Assembly (NCBI GenBank): GCA_025363015.1
Contig: JANYEQ010000102.1
Location: 1-64,000, forward strand
Source: Bacteroidota bacterium
GTDB lineage: Bacteria > Bacteroidota > Bacteroidia > B-17B0 > Aurantibacillaceae
Direction of reading: 5' to 3'
Length of the DNA: 64,000 nt
Made by a program: the position numbers and the translations under genes. Each line of letters opens with the position of its first letter. Within the stretch, counting starts at the first letter, position 1. Shown here in pieces: positions 51,837-63,006 of the stretch. The notes beneath the pieces were generated by a model. It saw only the letters and a program-made list of their open reading frames with translations, made no database searches and was not told the DNA's origin.

Positions 51837-53618
51837 TTATTTCTTCTCTTTTTCTAACTTTAACTTACGGCGGTTGTTCCACTTATTAAAGCCCCAAATA
51901 CCCAGCACACCAATTATAAATGGAATTTTTATAGAGTGTAAATTACCATCATCTACATAACATAAAAAACGTTCCCATCTAAATTTACCTTCTTTACTGT
52001 TTTTGGTTAATGATTTTAGTACCGATTTGCCACTTACTGGATTATTTTCGGCATACTTCATACTAAACCATACAAAAAACGGCGAACCTACTATATGATC
52101 AAAAGGCACCAAGCCCCAACTACGACTATCGGCAGAGTTATGGCGGTTATCGCCCATCATAAAATAATAATTTTGTTTAAACGTATAACTTGTAATGGGT
52201 TTGCCATCGTAAAGCACCTGTGCCCCTTGTTTAGTTACCTGGTGTAAACCATCATCATACGTATCTAACACTTTTTGATACAAACAAATATTATGAGTAT
52301 CAATAGGCACAGTTAAACCCTCTTTTGGCATTAATAATGGGCCAAAGTTATCGTTATTCCATGGGTACGAAGGGTTGTGAGGAAAAATACGACTATCGTA
52401 ATAATTTTTAAGTTCTACTTTTAAAGTTACACTGTACACTCCGGCTAATGCTTTTACTTTTTCAACAGTAGCCTGCGGCATGTTTAAATCGTAATAATTT
52501 GTATCGTTAGGCCCATTAATTTTACCAGCTTCTGACACATAAATATCTAATTCATCTAATAAATTATAATTAGATAAAGTGTGTTGACCATTTGTACCTG
52601 TTCCGTTTTCGCCAAACAACGCCTCTTTAGTTTTTACAATGTAACGGTGTTGGGCATTTTTAGGCATTTCTTGCTTAATGTTATTTATGTGAACTTCGCC
52701 GTTAATTACCGAAAAATTATCGCCTGCTATTGCCACACAGCGTTTTACATAATGTTCGCGCTTATCCACCGGACGCGCAACAATAGAACCAAAAATATCT
52801 TCTTGTGAATTAACATAATCCCAACTTGTTTTGTAAGCTTGGGCATAAGTCATATTTTTATTTTGTTCCATAGCATATTCCACATTATCTCTAACAATTT
52901 GGTAATAACTTTGGTTTTGTTGTTTAAGCGCCACGGTATCGCCATCTGGATAATTAAATACTACTATGTCGTTATTTTTTACTGAGCCAAAACCTGGCAA
53001 ACGCATATAAGGCAATTTAATCCATTCTAAATACGATTTTTTTGTTTCGCTTAATGGCAAGGTGTGATGGGCAAACGGAAAGGCTAGAGGGGTTTGCGGA
53101 ATTTTTGGGCCATAAGCAAATTTATTTACGAATAAAAAATCGCCTACCATTAAACTTTTTTCTAACGAAGAGGTAGGGATTGTAAACGCTTCAATAAAAT
53201 ACCCACGAATGATAGAAGCGGCAATTACTGCAAAAACAATTGGGTCAATCCAGTTTTTAATAAGTTTACTGGGTTCAATTTTAAATTTACTTAAGCCTAC
53301 AAATTTGGCGGTATCATCAAACCCTAATTTTACAAAAAAAAGATAGGGCAACAACGAAGCAAAAATTAAATCGTTATTACTGGGTTTATTAAATGCGCGT
53401 GCTACATTAAAGCCATATACGCCATACATTAAAATATTTACACCTGGCACTGCCATAATAATGCACCACCACCAGGGTTTATTTAAAAGTTTGGAGAGGC
53501 AATAAAAATTATAAAAAGGCACAAAACCTTTCCAACTTTCTATACCTGCTTTTGCAAATAATTTACTTAAACCAAAAAACGAGGCTAATACTAATGCTAA
53601 AAAAATAATGTTTCCCAT
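51837..53618 (-). CDS. lepB: Signal peptidase I (canonical catalytic residues) with N-terminal membrane domain
   Basis: TIPTSSLEKSLMVGDFLFVNKFAYG, HYVKRCVAIAGDNF, MMGDNRHNSADSRSWG. Confidence 0.93.
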   Translation of the reverse strand: MGNIIFLALVLASFFGLSKLFAKAGIESWKGFVPFYNFYCLSKLLNKPWWWCIIMAVPGVNILMYGVYGFNVARAFNKPSNNDLIFASLLPYLFFVKLGFDDTAKFVGLSKFKIEPSKLIKNWIDPIVFAVIAASIIRGYFIEAFTIPTSSLEKSLMVGDFLFVNKFAYGPKIPQTPLAFPFAHHTLPLSETKKSYLEWIKLPYMRLPGFGSVKNNDIVVFNYPDGDTVALKQQNQSYYQIVRDNVEYAMEQNKNMTYAQAYKTSWDYVNSQEDIFGSIVARPVDKREHYVKRCVAIAGDNFSVINGEVHINNIKQEMPKNAQHRYIVKTKEALFGENGTGTNGQHTLSNYNLLDELDIYVSEAGKINGPNDTNYYDLNMPQATVEKVKALAGVYSVTLKVELKNYYDSRIFPHNPSYPWNNDNFGPLLMPKEGLTVPIDTHNICLYQKVLDTYDDGLHQVTKQGAQVLYDGKPITSYTFKQNYYFMMGDNRHNSADSRSWGLVPFDHIVGSPFFVWFSMKYAENNPVSGKSVLKSLTKNSKEGKFRWERFLCYVDDGNLHSIKIPFIIGVLGIWGFNKWNNRRKLKLEKEKK

Positions 53619-53727
53619 AAAATTAAAAGTTGAATATACTAAAATATAAAATTTATAAACGCTGCAATTTTTATATTATTGCAAGTAGAGTGTTAATATT
53701 TGTTAGTTTTTATGCAAAATCAATACA

Positions 53728-54282
53728 TTATAATTTTGGTTTCCAAGCAATTTCGGTAGCGTTATAGTTGTGTGTAAGCAAGCGGCTTAGCATAAATAAA
53801 TAATCGCTCAGGCGGTTTAAGTATTTGTAATGAATTTGGTCTACCGTTTCGTTTTCGGCTAAACGCAGTACCGCGCGTTCGGCTCGGCGGCATACACAAC
53901 GGGCTATATGGCAATATGAAACATGAATATGTCCACCTGGCAATACAAACGATTTCATTTCTGGAACTACCTCATTTATTTTATCAATTGCTTTTTCTAA
54001 AATGATAATATCCTCTTCAAAAACTGGAGGCAACTGCATTTTATTTTTTAACGGGTCGGCGGCTAAATGCGAGCCAATAGTAAACAAGCGATCTTGTATA
54101 CTAATTAATAAATCTATGGTTTCTTTATCAGTAATTACGTCTCTCATTAAACCAATATTTGAGTTTAGCTCATCTACAGTACCATATGCTTCAATACGTA
54201 TGTGATGCTTTGGCAAGCGTGTACCACCAATTAAAGAGGTTAAACCCTTATCGCCTGTTTTTGTATAAATTTTAAATGCCAT
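53728..54282 (-). CDS. Cob(I)yrinic acid a,c-diamide adenosyltransferase, PduO type
   Basis: IYTKTGDKGLTSLIGGTRLPKHHIRIEAYGTVDELNSNIG, CHIARCVCRRAERAV. Confidence 0.94.
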   Translation of the reverse strand: MAFKIYTKTGDKGLTSLIGGTRLPKHHIRIEAYGTVDELNSNIGLMRDVITDKETIDLLISIQDRLFTIGSHLAADPLKNKMQLPPVFEEDIIILEKAIDKINEVVPEMKSFVLPGGHIHVSYCHIARCVCRRAERAVLRLAENETVDQIHYKYLNRLSDYLFMLSRLLTHNYNATEIAWKPKL

Positions 54283-54369
54283 TTTGTAAGTAGTAAGTCA
54301 TTAGAGTTTAATCGTTCGTCTTAAAACCGTTGGATTATACTAGTTTGTTAAAATTAATTCGATAACACC

Positions 54370-56715
54370 TTAAAACGTTAAACTAATATTTACACTTGGT
54401 ATAATTGGTAATTGGTTAATGCGTTTAAAGGTAAATCTATCAACATAAAAAATATTTTGACGGTTATAAATATTAGTTGCGCCACCATTAATTTCTAAAG
54501 TAGATTTTGGACTAATAGGGTATTTGTATTTTATACCAATATCAAAACGGTGATAATCTGGTAACCTTCCACCATTAAGGCTTCCGGGTATATAGCCTAA
54601 ATTACCATTAGCCGAAGGAAAATTGTAATTAACACTGCCTTGCGGATTGTATTGGCTTATAAACCCTTGCGTTTGGGTAAAGGGGAAACCTGTGCCATAA
54701 TTCCATCGGGCGTTAAATTCCCAATTTTTCTTTTTACCAAAGCTGTATGATGTTACTAAATTAATATTATGCCTTCTATCAAAACTTGGTGGGTAATTTG
54801 TAAGGGTATTCGTGTTGGTATTGCTTGTCCACCTATCGTTAAAGGTAAGTGAATAAACTGCCCAAAAGTAAAACCGTTTTCGGTCGTATTTTAAAACTAC
54901 ATCAAACCCGCGTGCACGGCCTTGTTCAATTATAAAATCTTTTTTATTTATATCTGGCCTAAAAGCATTGGCCCCATCGTCGTTAAAAATTTTATCGCGA
55001 TTAACGTTTACAATAGTGCCAAAGAATTTTTGATACACCTCCACATTTAACTCAAAATACTTGGCAATATCTAACTCAAAACCTGCTACAATGTGTGTTG
55101 CTTTTTGTACCGATGAATTTACGGTTTGAGACTTACCTTTGTAATCAATATAATTTTTAGAAATCCCTTCTTTTTCAGGAGCGTTAATAAAGCCATAAAA
55201 TAAATTTACAATATCTCTATCGCTATTTGCACCCATTAATGTTTGGCTATACAGGCCACCAGCACCTTTAAAACGTATTTTTGGGGTTACGTTTATTTTT
55301 AAAGCAATACGCGGTTCGGGCGATGTAACGCCTAATGTGGCATAATACTGTAAGCGAAAACTAGGCTCAATAATAATACGTTTTTTGGCATCAATAAATT
55401 TATATTTTACAAAGCCACCCACATCAATGGTTTGGCGATTAATATTAATTTCGGCACCTTCAAAATTTTGAATTTTAAAACTGGTGTTTGTTGTTATTCC
55501 TTCAAAACCAAAACGCACCTCTTGCCTTCCAATAAATTTCACAAAATTAAATCCAGTGTTTAAACCATTAATACCACTGCTTTTAGAGTCTGTTTCTAAC
55601 GATGGATTGATAAAATTAATTTTGTAATTAGAGTAAGCAATTACACCTTCAATTAATAAATTACTACCATTTGGTACATATAAAAAATTACTACCAATAC
55701 CTGTATTTTTCCAATTAAATTGGGCTACATTACTGTAATTTACCCTATCAGTAAAATTAAAACCAAACAAACTAAATTTACTTCCGCTGGTACTGTTTAT
55801 AGCAGTTTTCGCATAAATATCGGTATAATTAAAAGGTAAGCCATTGGTATTTGCGTAAGGATATAAAAATTTTGAGGTTTGTGGCAAATACGAATGCTTT
55901 GCCGAAACAATAAACGATGCTGAGGTATTACCGTTTTCGGTTAACTTTAACAAAGGGCCTTCAAGCGTGGTTTTAGCGCCAAATGTAGAGGCACTTACTT
56001 TACCCGAAATACGTTTTTTATTTCCATCGCGAGTGGTAATATCCATAATAGATGACGTTCTGCCGCCATATTCCGCTCCAAAACCAGCACTATACACATC
56101 GGCATTTTTCATAATATCGTTATCAAACACCGAAAATAAACCTATGGAGTGAAAGGGATTGTAAACAATTAAACCATCTAACAATACTTTATTTTGTACT
56201 GGCAAACCTCCTCTAATGTATAACTGCCCACCTTGGTCGCCAGTAAAAACAACCCCTGGCAACACTTGTAGGTATTGTGCAATATCGGGTTCGCCCACAC
56301 TGGGTAATTTACTAATTAAAATAGGGTCTATTTTTTGAATTGCCACCGTTGTATTTTCAATTTTTTCGGTAGAGGTGGTGCTTACTTCCACCTCATCTAA
56401 CTTAACGCCACCTTTTATAGCAAAATATTTTTTACTAATTAAATCGTTGGCTTTTATGGTAATCGATTCGCGTATGGTATCAAAATCTAAATTTGTAACT
56501 AACAAGGTATATTGCCCTGCGGGGATGCGCGAAATGGTGAAAAAGCCATTTAAATCGGTGCTTGCACCAATGGTAGTGCCTTTAAAAAATACGTTGCTAA
56601 AGGGCACTGGTTCGCCATTGGCTTTATCATATACAAATCCTTTTATAGCGCCACTATTTTGCGAAAAAATTGCAGAAAAACAAAAAAAACATATAAAAGA
56701 AAAAAAGTACTTCAT
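54370..56715 (-). CDS. TonB-dependent receptor with carboxypeptidase-like regulatory domain
   Basis: N-terminal GAIKGFVYDKANGEPVPFSNVFFKGTTIGASTDLNGFF, plug LPSVGEPDIAQYLQVLPGV, barrel to C-terminal NISLTF. Start at MKYFFSFICFF. Confidence 0.92.
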   Translation of the reverse strand: MKYFFSFICFFCFSAIFSQNSGAIKGFVYDKANGEPVPFSNVFFKGTTIGASTDLNGFFTISRIPAGQYTLLVTNLDFDTIRESITIKANDLISKKYFAIKGGVKLDEVEVSTTSTEKIENTTVAIQKIDPILISKLPSVGEPDIAQYLQVLPGVVFTGDQGGQLYIRGGLPVQNKVLLDGLIVYNPFHSIGLFSVFDNDIMKNADVYSAGFGAEYGGRTSSIMDITTRDGNKKRISGKVSASTFGAKTTLEGPLLKLTENGNTSASFIVSAKHSYLPQTSKFLYPYANTNGLPFNYTDIYAKTAINSTSGSKFSLFGFNFTDRVNYSNVAQFNWKNTGIGSNFLYVPNGSNLLIEGVIAYSNYKINFINPSLETDSKSSGINGLNTGFNFVKFIGRQEVRFGFEGITTNTSFKIQNFEGAEININRQTIDVGGFVKYKFIDAKKRIIIEPSFRLQYYATLGVTSPEPRIALKINVTPKIRFKGAGGLYSQTLMGANSDRDIVNLFYGFINAPEKEGISKNYIDYKGKSQTVNSSVQKATHIVAGFELDIAKYFELNVEVYQKFFGTIVNVNRDKIFNDDGANAFRPDINKKDFIIEQGRARGFDVVLKYDRKRFYFWAVYSLTFNDRWTSNTNTNTLTNYPPSFDRRHNINLVTSYSFGKKKNWEFNARWNYGTGFPFTQTQGFISQYNPQGSVNYNFPSANGNLGYIPGSLNGGRLPDYHRFDIGIKYKYPISPKSTLEINGGATNIYNRQNIFYVDRFTFKRINQLPIIPSVNISLTF

Positions 56716-56901
56716 AAGTATTTTAAATAGTAATAATTGGCAAAAATAGTAAAAAAATAACGCTTTATCGTTTAAAAAGGTGGGTTTACCGAAACCATGT
56801 AAGTTTTTGATAAAAAATGTAAAAAAATAATTTTGTAAAGTAATTTTTATGTTATACATTTACTTTAATACAAATAGCTATTAACCTATAAACTACTTTT
56901 T

Positions 56902-59520
56902 ATGAAAACATTTTTTACAACATTACTCATGTTAATTGCTATAAGCATTAATGCACAATCCTACACTTGGACAAACTCTGCGGGAGATAATGATTTTGAA
57001 AATCCTGCAAACTGGTCACCCGCTCCAACATTTGGTTTTCCTTCGTTTGGCGAAACTGCCATTTTTGATGGTTCAGTAAGTAACGGTAATTGTATATTAC
57101 CTTTAGATGAAGATTTTTCAACCTTAAGTATGCTATCAAACTATACAGGTTCGGTTGATGCAACTGGAGTAGATTTAACCTTAGTAAGCCTTAGTTTACA
57201 GGGTGGAAGTTTATTGTGTCCATCAAACACCTTACACGTTTCGGGTAATTTTGTAAAAGGCGCTTCTGGAAATTTTATTACCAGCCCTACAAGTGTTTTA
57301 GAGTATAATTTAACCTCTGCCACTGTTAGAACCATGAATGGTGCATTTAACTTAGCTAATTTAAATATAATTACTACAAATGCAGGTAATAGAACTATTA
57401 ATTTTGGTGCTGGCACAACTACTTGTACTAATTTAAAATTATTAGGGGGCTCAAATTCAATGTCGTACCGTGGTTCAATAAACGTTACCAGTAGCTTAAC
57501 AATTAGTGGTACAGCAGTAACTGCAGCGCCAAACAACACAGGCACAGTAATATTTACAGGTGCTGGTAATAAAACTATTGTGGGAGCTGCCGCTGCAGGT
57601 AATAACCCAATTGGCGGTATAACCTTTAATACAGCTGGTACTGTAGCAATGAGTAATAATATTACCGTATCTAGCAAATGGCTAGTTACAAATTTAGGTG
57701 GCTTTACCCCTGGTACATCATTGGTAACAATGGCTGGTGGCACTGTAACATCGGGTGTTGCTGCTACTGCACAAGCAAAGTTTGATAATTTAAGTACAAC
57801 CACTGGTAGTACTACTGTTTTTACAGCAGGTTCAATTGTTAACTTTAATGGTAATTTAACTAATAATGGTTCAATTACTTCAAATAACGCATTATATAAA
57901 TTAAATGGTTTGGGCGCACAAGCAATTAGTGGCAACAGTATATCACTAAATGCCATTGAAGTAAGTAGCACGGGTGCTAAAACAATTAGTACACCAATTA
58001 ATGTATTAGATTCTGTAAAAATTTCTAGCACTGGAAATTTAATTAGTGGCAGTAATATAACTTTGGTATCTAGTATTGCTTTAAAAGGGCGTATTGCTCA
58101 AATAGCTGCTGGCGGTTCGCTTAGTGGAAATATTACGGTACAAACTGTAGCCCCAGGCGGAACTACAGATTGGGCAGTTTTAGGTGTAAGTGGTGTTAAT
58201 GGTCAAACCCTATCTAATTGGGATGGGCAAATACCAATGACTTGTAATGGTTGTGCAAATGGCACTACAACAGCAGGTGGCCCTTTTGCTTCAGCCACAA
58301 GTTGGGATGAGACAGCTTTAGCTGGAGACCCAAATGCGTATGTCACTATGAACAACACCGATCCTTTAACACCTGGTAAAGGGTTTTGGATATATTTAGG
58401 TACTGGTCCTAGCGTTACTTCTAATATGTTTTATAATGTAACAGGTAGTGCAGTAACCGGAAATGTAAATATGCCTTTAACAAATTCAAGCGCTGCAAAT
58501 GGCGATGGTTATAACTTAGTATCTAACCCTTACCCTTCACCAATATCGTGGGGTAAATTATTAAATAGTAATCCTTTAGTTGATAATGCCATTTATATTT
58601 ATAATGCCGATTTAGGTGTTACAACCTCTTATGTAAGCGGTGTATCAAGTCATGTAAATGGTGCTAACGATGTAATACCTATGGGACAAGGCTTTTATGT
58701 AAGAGCACAAGCTGCTACTGCTTTAACAGCTCAAGAATCTAATAAAGTTTCATTTAATACTTCAGCAAATCCATTACTTAAAACAAACGAAGCGCAAAGT
58801 GCAAATGTTTATTTACGTTTAAATGTTGATGGTGGTGGTTTTTCAGATGCAACCGTTGTTCGTTTTCACCCAAGTGCTACAAGCAGTTTTAATAAAGATT
58901 TAGATGCTTACAAACTATTTACATCGCCAGGTTACTTGGGTTACCCAGGTGTTTATAGCCAACGCACAACCATTTCTACTAAAGATAATAGTAATGTTGA
59001 TTATTCCATTAACAGTTTACCATATGCTACTACACAAAATGCAGTAATACCAGTATTAGTAAAAGTGTACGCTACAGGCCAACATACTATTAGCGCTAGC
59101 AGTTTACAAAACTTGCCTCCAAGTGCGTGTGTAACCTTAAGAGATAAATTAACAAATACAACACACGATTTAAAAGCAAGCCCTTATGTTTGTAATATAG
59201 CCGATACAACTGCTAGTGCACGTTTTGAATTAACGGTGTGTGCAAATATTTCGGTAGGTATTAATAACAATACAATTACTAACAGCAACGCTATTTTTAT
59301 TAATAACGATGCTAACGGTGTATTTGTAAAATTAGATTACGACAAAACTTTAAAAACTAAAATAAGTATTACTAATATTTTAGGCCAAAAAATTGTTGAT
59401 GATAAAACAATTACTACCGATAAAGAAACCGTTTACTTAAACGTACAACAAAAAAATCAACTGTTATTTATAACAGTAGATAATGGCATTGAAAAAACAA
59501 CTAAAAAATTAATTTACTAA
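56902..59520 (+). CDS. Large secreted Thr/Ser/Asn-rich protein with T9SS-like C-terminus
   Basis: Signal peptide; YTWTNSAGDNDFENPANWSP; NLVSNPYPSPISW; C-terminal KTKISITNILGQKIVDDKTI...QQKNQLLFITVDNG. Confidence 0.83.
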   Translation: MKTFFTTLLMLIAISINAQSYTWTNSAGDNDFENPANWSPAPTFGFPSFGETAIFDGSVSNGNCILPLDEDFSTLSMLSNYTGSVDATGVDLTLVSLSLQGGSLLCPSNTLHVSGNFVKGASGNFITSPTSVLEYNLTSATVRTMNGAFNLANLNIITTNAGNRTINFGAGTTTCTNLKLLGGSNSMSYRGSINVTSSLTISGTAVTAAPNNTGTVIFTGAGNKTIVGAAAAGNNPIGGITFNTAGTVAMSNNITVSSKWLVTNLGGFTPGTSLVTMAGGTVTSGVAATAQAKFDNLSTTTGSTTVFTAGSIVNFNGNLTNNGSITSNNALYKLNGLGAQAISGNSISLNAIEVSSTGAKTISTPINVLDSVKISSTGNLISGSNITLVSSIALKGRIAQIAAGGSLSGNITVQTVAPGGTTDWAVLGVSGVNGQTLSNWDGQIPMTCNGCANGTTTAGGPFASATSWDETALAGDPNAYVTMNNTDPLTPGKGFWIYLGTGPSVTSNMFYNVTGSAVTGNVNMPLTNSSAANGDGYNLVSNPYPSPISWGKLLNSNPLVDNAIYIYNADLGVTTSYVSGVSSHVNGANDVIPMGQGFYVRAQAATALTAQESNKVSFNTSANPLLKTNEAQSANVYLRLNVDGGGFSDATVVRFHPSATSSFNKDLDAYKLFTSPGYLGYPGVYSQRTTISTKDNSNVDYSINSLPYATTQNAVIPVLVKVYATGQHTISASSLQNLPPSACVTLRDKLTNTTHDLKASPYVCNIADTTASARFELTVCANISVGINNNTITNSNAIFINNDANGVFVKLDYDKTLKTKISITNILGQKIVDDKTITTDKETVYLNVQQKNQLLFITVDNGIEKTTKKLIY

Positions 59521-59541
59521 TACTAGTTTGTTTAAATTATT

Positions 59542-59576
59542 AAACCCGTTTTGGTTAGCCAAAATGGGTTTTTTGT
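59542..59576 (+). terminator. Intrinsic terminator downstream of the T9SS protein gene
   Basis: aaacccgttttgg-ttag-ccaaaatgggttttttg. Confidence 0.75.
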
Positions 59577-59608
59577 TACATTTATATTTATCATTTAAAA
59601 AAATAACC

Positions 59609-61303
59609 ATGCAACGTCAGTTTATAAAAAAAGAGTACAACATCACTACTTGGCAATTATTAGAGCCTTACTTTATAGATTTAAAAAATCGTACACTTAA
59701 TACTCTTACCGAATTAGAATTATTTATAAAAAATTATAACGAACTAGGTGCCGTTATTAGCGAAAATATGGCTTGGCGTTATATTAAAATGACTTGCGAT
59801 ACCACTAATACAGAGCTAAGAGACAACTTTAACGATTTTGTACAAAATATTGAACCTAATATTGCACCCCTATCCAATGAATTAAATAAAAAAATAATTG
59901 AATCTCCTTGTGTTAATCAACTTTCAAAAACAGGTTACCCCATTTTTTTAAGAGGCTTACAAAACACCATTACCTTGTTTAGAGAAGAAAACATTCCACT
60001 CAATACTCAGCTACAAGAGTTAGAACAACAATTTGGCGAAATTAATGGTGCACAAAGTATTGAACATAATGGCGAAAAAATAACCATGCAAAAAGCATCG
60101 GTGTTTTTAAAAGATTTAAATCGTGCGGTACGCCAAGATGTTTATACAAAAGTGCAAAGCCGCAGAGCATTAGATGAAGAAGCACTGAATAATTTATACA
60201 CTCAACTTATTGAATTACGCCACCAAGTAGCTTTAAACACAGGCTTTTCAAATTATAGAGATTATAAACACCAAGCTTTAGGGCGTTTTGATTACAGCGT
60301 ACAAGATTGTTTAAATTTTCATGAGGCTGTAAAACTACACGCAGTACCCTTAATTAAACAACACGATTTACAACGCAAACAAAAATTACAATTAAACGAT
60401 TATCGCCCTTGGGATACAGCCGTTGACGAAGAAAATTTACCACCCTTAAAACCTTTTGCAACAGCCCAAGAATTAATTAACAAAACCATTTTATGCTTTA
60501 ATAAAATAGATACTTATTTTGGTGATTGCATTGCCACAATGCATAAAATGGGTAGGTTAGATTTAGAAAGCCGCTTAGGTAAAGCACCAGGTGGATACCA
60601 GTACCCCCTTTACGAAACCGACGTGCCTTTTATTTTTATGAATTCGGTGGGCTTGCACCGCGATTTAACCACCATGGTTCACGAAGGCGGACATGCCATT
60701 CATTCGTTTTTAGATATGGATTTAGATTTGGTTGACTTTAAATCGCCACCAAGCGAAGTGGCCGAACTAGCAAGCATGGGTATGGAATTAATAAGTATGG
60801 AGCATTGGGACGAATTTTTTAGCACCCCCAATGATTTAAAACGAGCCAAGCGCCAACAATTAGAAAGCGTAATGGATACCCTGCCTTGGATTGCCGCCAT
60901 TGACAAATTTCAACATTGGGTATACCTAAACCCCACACATACAGTAGCCGAACGTAATGCTATGTGGGTACAAATAGCTAACGATTTTGGAAGCGATGTG
61001 GTAAATTATGCTGGCTTAGAAAATAATTTAAAACGTAAATGGCAAGTACAATTACACTTATTTGAAGTGCCATTTTATTATATTGAATATGGTTTTGCAC
61101 AGCTAGGGGCTATTGCTATGTGGCGCAATTACAAAACTAATCCGCAACAAGCAATTGCAAATTATAAAGCTGCATTAGCATTGGGTTATACAAAATCAAT
61201 ACCCGAAGTATATAAAACCGCTGGTATTAAATTTGATTTTAGCCCCAGTTATATTAAAGAATTAATGGATTTTGTGAAAGCAGAGTATGATAAATTAAAC
61301 TAA
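59609..61303 (+). CDS. M3-family oligoendopeptidase (PepF-like)
   Basis: [12 protein letters not shown] zinc motif; start at [15 protein letters not shown] because the longer track ORF overlaps the terminator. Confidence 0.92.
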   Translation: MQRQFIKKEYNITTWQLLEPYFIDLKNRTLNTLTELELFIKNYNELGAVISENMAWRYIKMTCDTTNTELRDNFNDFVQNIEPNIAPLSNELNKKIIESPCVNQLSKTGYPIFLRGLQNTITLFREENIPLNTQLQELEQQFGEINGAQSIEHNGEKITMQKASVFLKDLNRAVRQDVYTKVQSRRALDEEALNNLYTQLIELRHQVALNTGFSNYRDYKHQALGRFDYSVQDCLNFHEAVKLHAVPLIKQHDLQRKQKLQLNDYRPWDTAVDEENLPPLKPFATAQELINKTILCFNKIDTYFGDCIATMHKMGRLDLESRLGKAPGGYQYPLYETDVPFIFMNSVGLHRDLTTMVHEGGHAIHSFLDMDLDLVDFKSPPSEVAELASMGMELISMEHWDEFFSTPNDLKRAKRQQLESVMDTLPWIAAIDKFQHWVYLNPTHTVAERNAMWVQIANDFGSDVVNYAGLENNLKRKWQVQLHLFEVPFYYIEYGFAQLGAIAMWRNYKTNPQQAIANYKAALALGYTKSIPEVYKTAGIKFDFSPSYIKELMDFVKAEYDKLN

Positions 61304-62733
61304 AACTCGCAATTTTTTGGTGTGCGAGGAAAAGGAATAACATCTCTAATATTTGTCATGCCACTTACAAATAATACCAAGCGCTCAAAACCTAAGCCAA
61401 AGCCAGCATGCGGACAAGTACCAAAACGGCGAGTATCTAAATACCAGTCTAATTCGTGTAGAGGGATGTTCATTTCTGTCATGCGTTTAGTTAATAAATC
61501 GTAACGCTCTTCGCGTTGACTTCCGCCAACAATTTCGCCAATGCCCGGAAAGAGAATATCCATGGCTCTAACAGTAGTACCATCATCATTTTGACGCATA
61601 TAAAACGCTTTAATGTTTTTTGGGTAATCAGTTAAAATTACTGGTTTTTTAAAATGTTTCTCTACCAAATAACGCTCGTGTTCGCTTTGTAAATCTACCC
61701 CCCACTCGTTTACTAAATATTGAAATTTCTTTTTCTTATTGTGTGGGCTTTCTTTTAAAATATCTATAGCTTGCGTGTAAGTAATGCGTTCAAAATTATT
61801 AGTTAAACAAAAGTTTAATTTCTCTAATAAGGTTAATTCGCTACGTTCGTTTTGTGGCTTTTGTTTTTCTTCTTCTAATAATCGATTACTTAAAAATTCA
61901 ATATCTTCAGTACAAGTATCTAAGGCATATTTAATAACGTACTTTAGCATGTCTTCGGCCAAATCCATATTATCATTTAAATCAGCAAAAGCCATTTCGG
62001 GTTCTATCATCCAAAACTCGGCCAAATGGCGGGTGGTGTTGCTATTCTCTGCTCTAAAAGTAGGGCCAAAGGTATAAATATCGCCAAAAGCCATGGCAGC
62101 TAATTCGCCCTCTAATTGCCCAGAAACAGTAAGGTTAGTTGGCTTTCCAAAAAAATCTTGTTTATAATCAATAGCACCATGTTCATCTAACGGTGGGTTT
62201 TTAATGTCAAAATTTGTTACATGAAACATTTCGCCAGCGCCCTCAGCATCGTTACTCGTAATAATGGGGGTGTGCATATATACAAAGTTTTTTTGCTGAA
62301 AAAACTGATGCACCGCAAATGCTAAAGCATTACGTACTCTAAAAATAGCACCAAAGGTATTTGTTCTAAAGCGTAAGTGGGCTATTTCGCGTAAAAACTC
62401 TAAGCTATGTTTTTTGGGTTGAAGCGGGAATTTCTCAGCATCGCTATCGCCCAATATATCGAGGGCTGTAGCCACAACTTCTACACTTTGGCCTTTGCCT
62501 TGAGAAGCAATTAAAGTGCCGGTAACACTAATACAAGCGCCAGTAGTAATGCGTTTTAAAAGCGCCTCAGGGGTATTTGCAAAATCTACTACAATTTGTA
62601 TATTATTATTTGTACTGCCATCGTTTAAGGCAATAAATTGGTTGTTACGAAAGGTACGCACCCAACCTTTTACTACTATAGTTTGGTTAGTAGGCGTGGT
62701 GGCCAGTAATTGTTTAATACGTGTACGTTGCAT
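61300..62733 (-). CDS. asnS: Asparaginyl-tRNA synthetase
   Basis: [73 protein letters not shown]. Confidence 0.97.
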   Translation of the reverse strand: MQRTRIKQLLATTPTNQTIVVKGWVRTFRNNQFIALNDGSTNNNIQIVVDFANTPEALLKRITTGACISVTGTLIASQGKGQSVEVVATALDILGDSDAEKFPLQPKKHSLEFLREIAHLRFRTNTFGAIFRVRNALAFAVHQFFQQKNFVYMHTPIITSNDAEGAGEMFHVTNFDIKNPPLDEHGAIDYKQDFFGKPTNLTVSGQLEGELAAMAFGDIYTFGPTFRAENSNTTRHLAEFWMIEPEMAFADLNDNMDLAEDMLKYVIKYALDTCTEDIEFLSNRLLEEEKQKPQNERSELTLLEKLNFCLTNNFERITYTQAIDILKESPHNKKKKFQYLVNEWGVDLQSEHERYLVEKHFKKPVILTDYPKNIKAFYMRQNDDGTTVRAMDILFPGIGEIVGGSQREERYDLLTKRMTEMNIPLHELDWYLDTRRFGTCPHAGFGLGFERLVLFVSGMTNIRDVIPFPRTPKNCEF

Positions 62734-62990
62734 AGTTTTTTAATGAATTGCAAATGTGCGAAAAAAATAATTAATGCCGTAATTTGGTTGAAGGTTAATT
62801 TTAAAAATAGAATTTTAAAAAATATAAAATAGGTAAAACTCATATTTATTACTTCTATTTAAAACAAAGCGACAATATTTTTATTACTACTAAACAACCA
62901 CCATTTTAAACCATTGTTAAATTAAAAATTTTAATTCGCATAAAATAAAAAACCAAATTTACGAAAGAGAGATATTTATAAAAAATACAG

Positions 62991-62998
62991 TAAATTTG
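62991..62998 (+). promoter_or_regulatory. Candidate -7 promoter element (TAAATTTG) immediately upstream of cyoE
   Basis: TAnnTTTG match 8 nt before the proposed TTG start. Confidence 0.4.
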
Positions 62999-63006
62999 CA
63001 CTGTTT

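Noticed and set aside
57141-58031. 296-aa antisense ORF within the large T9SS protein gene
   Set aside because: Opposite strand of a Thr/Ser/Asn-rich repetitive coding region; low-complexity Val/Leu/Pro-rich translation is an expected antisense artefact.
59528-59608. N-terminal extension of the M3 peptidase ORF
   Set aside because: Overlaps an intrinsic terminator hairpin; [11 protein letters not shown] at 59609 is the natural start.
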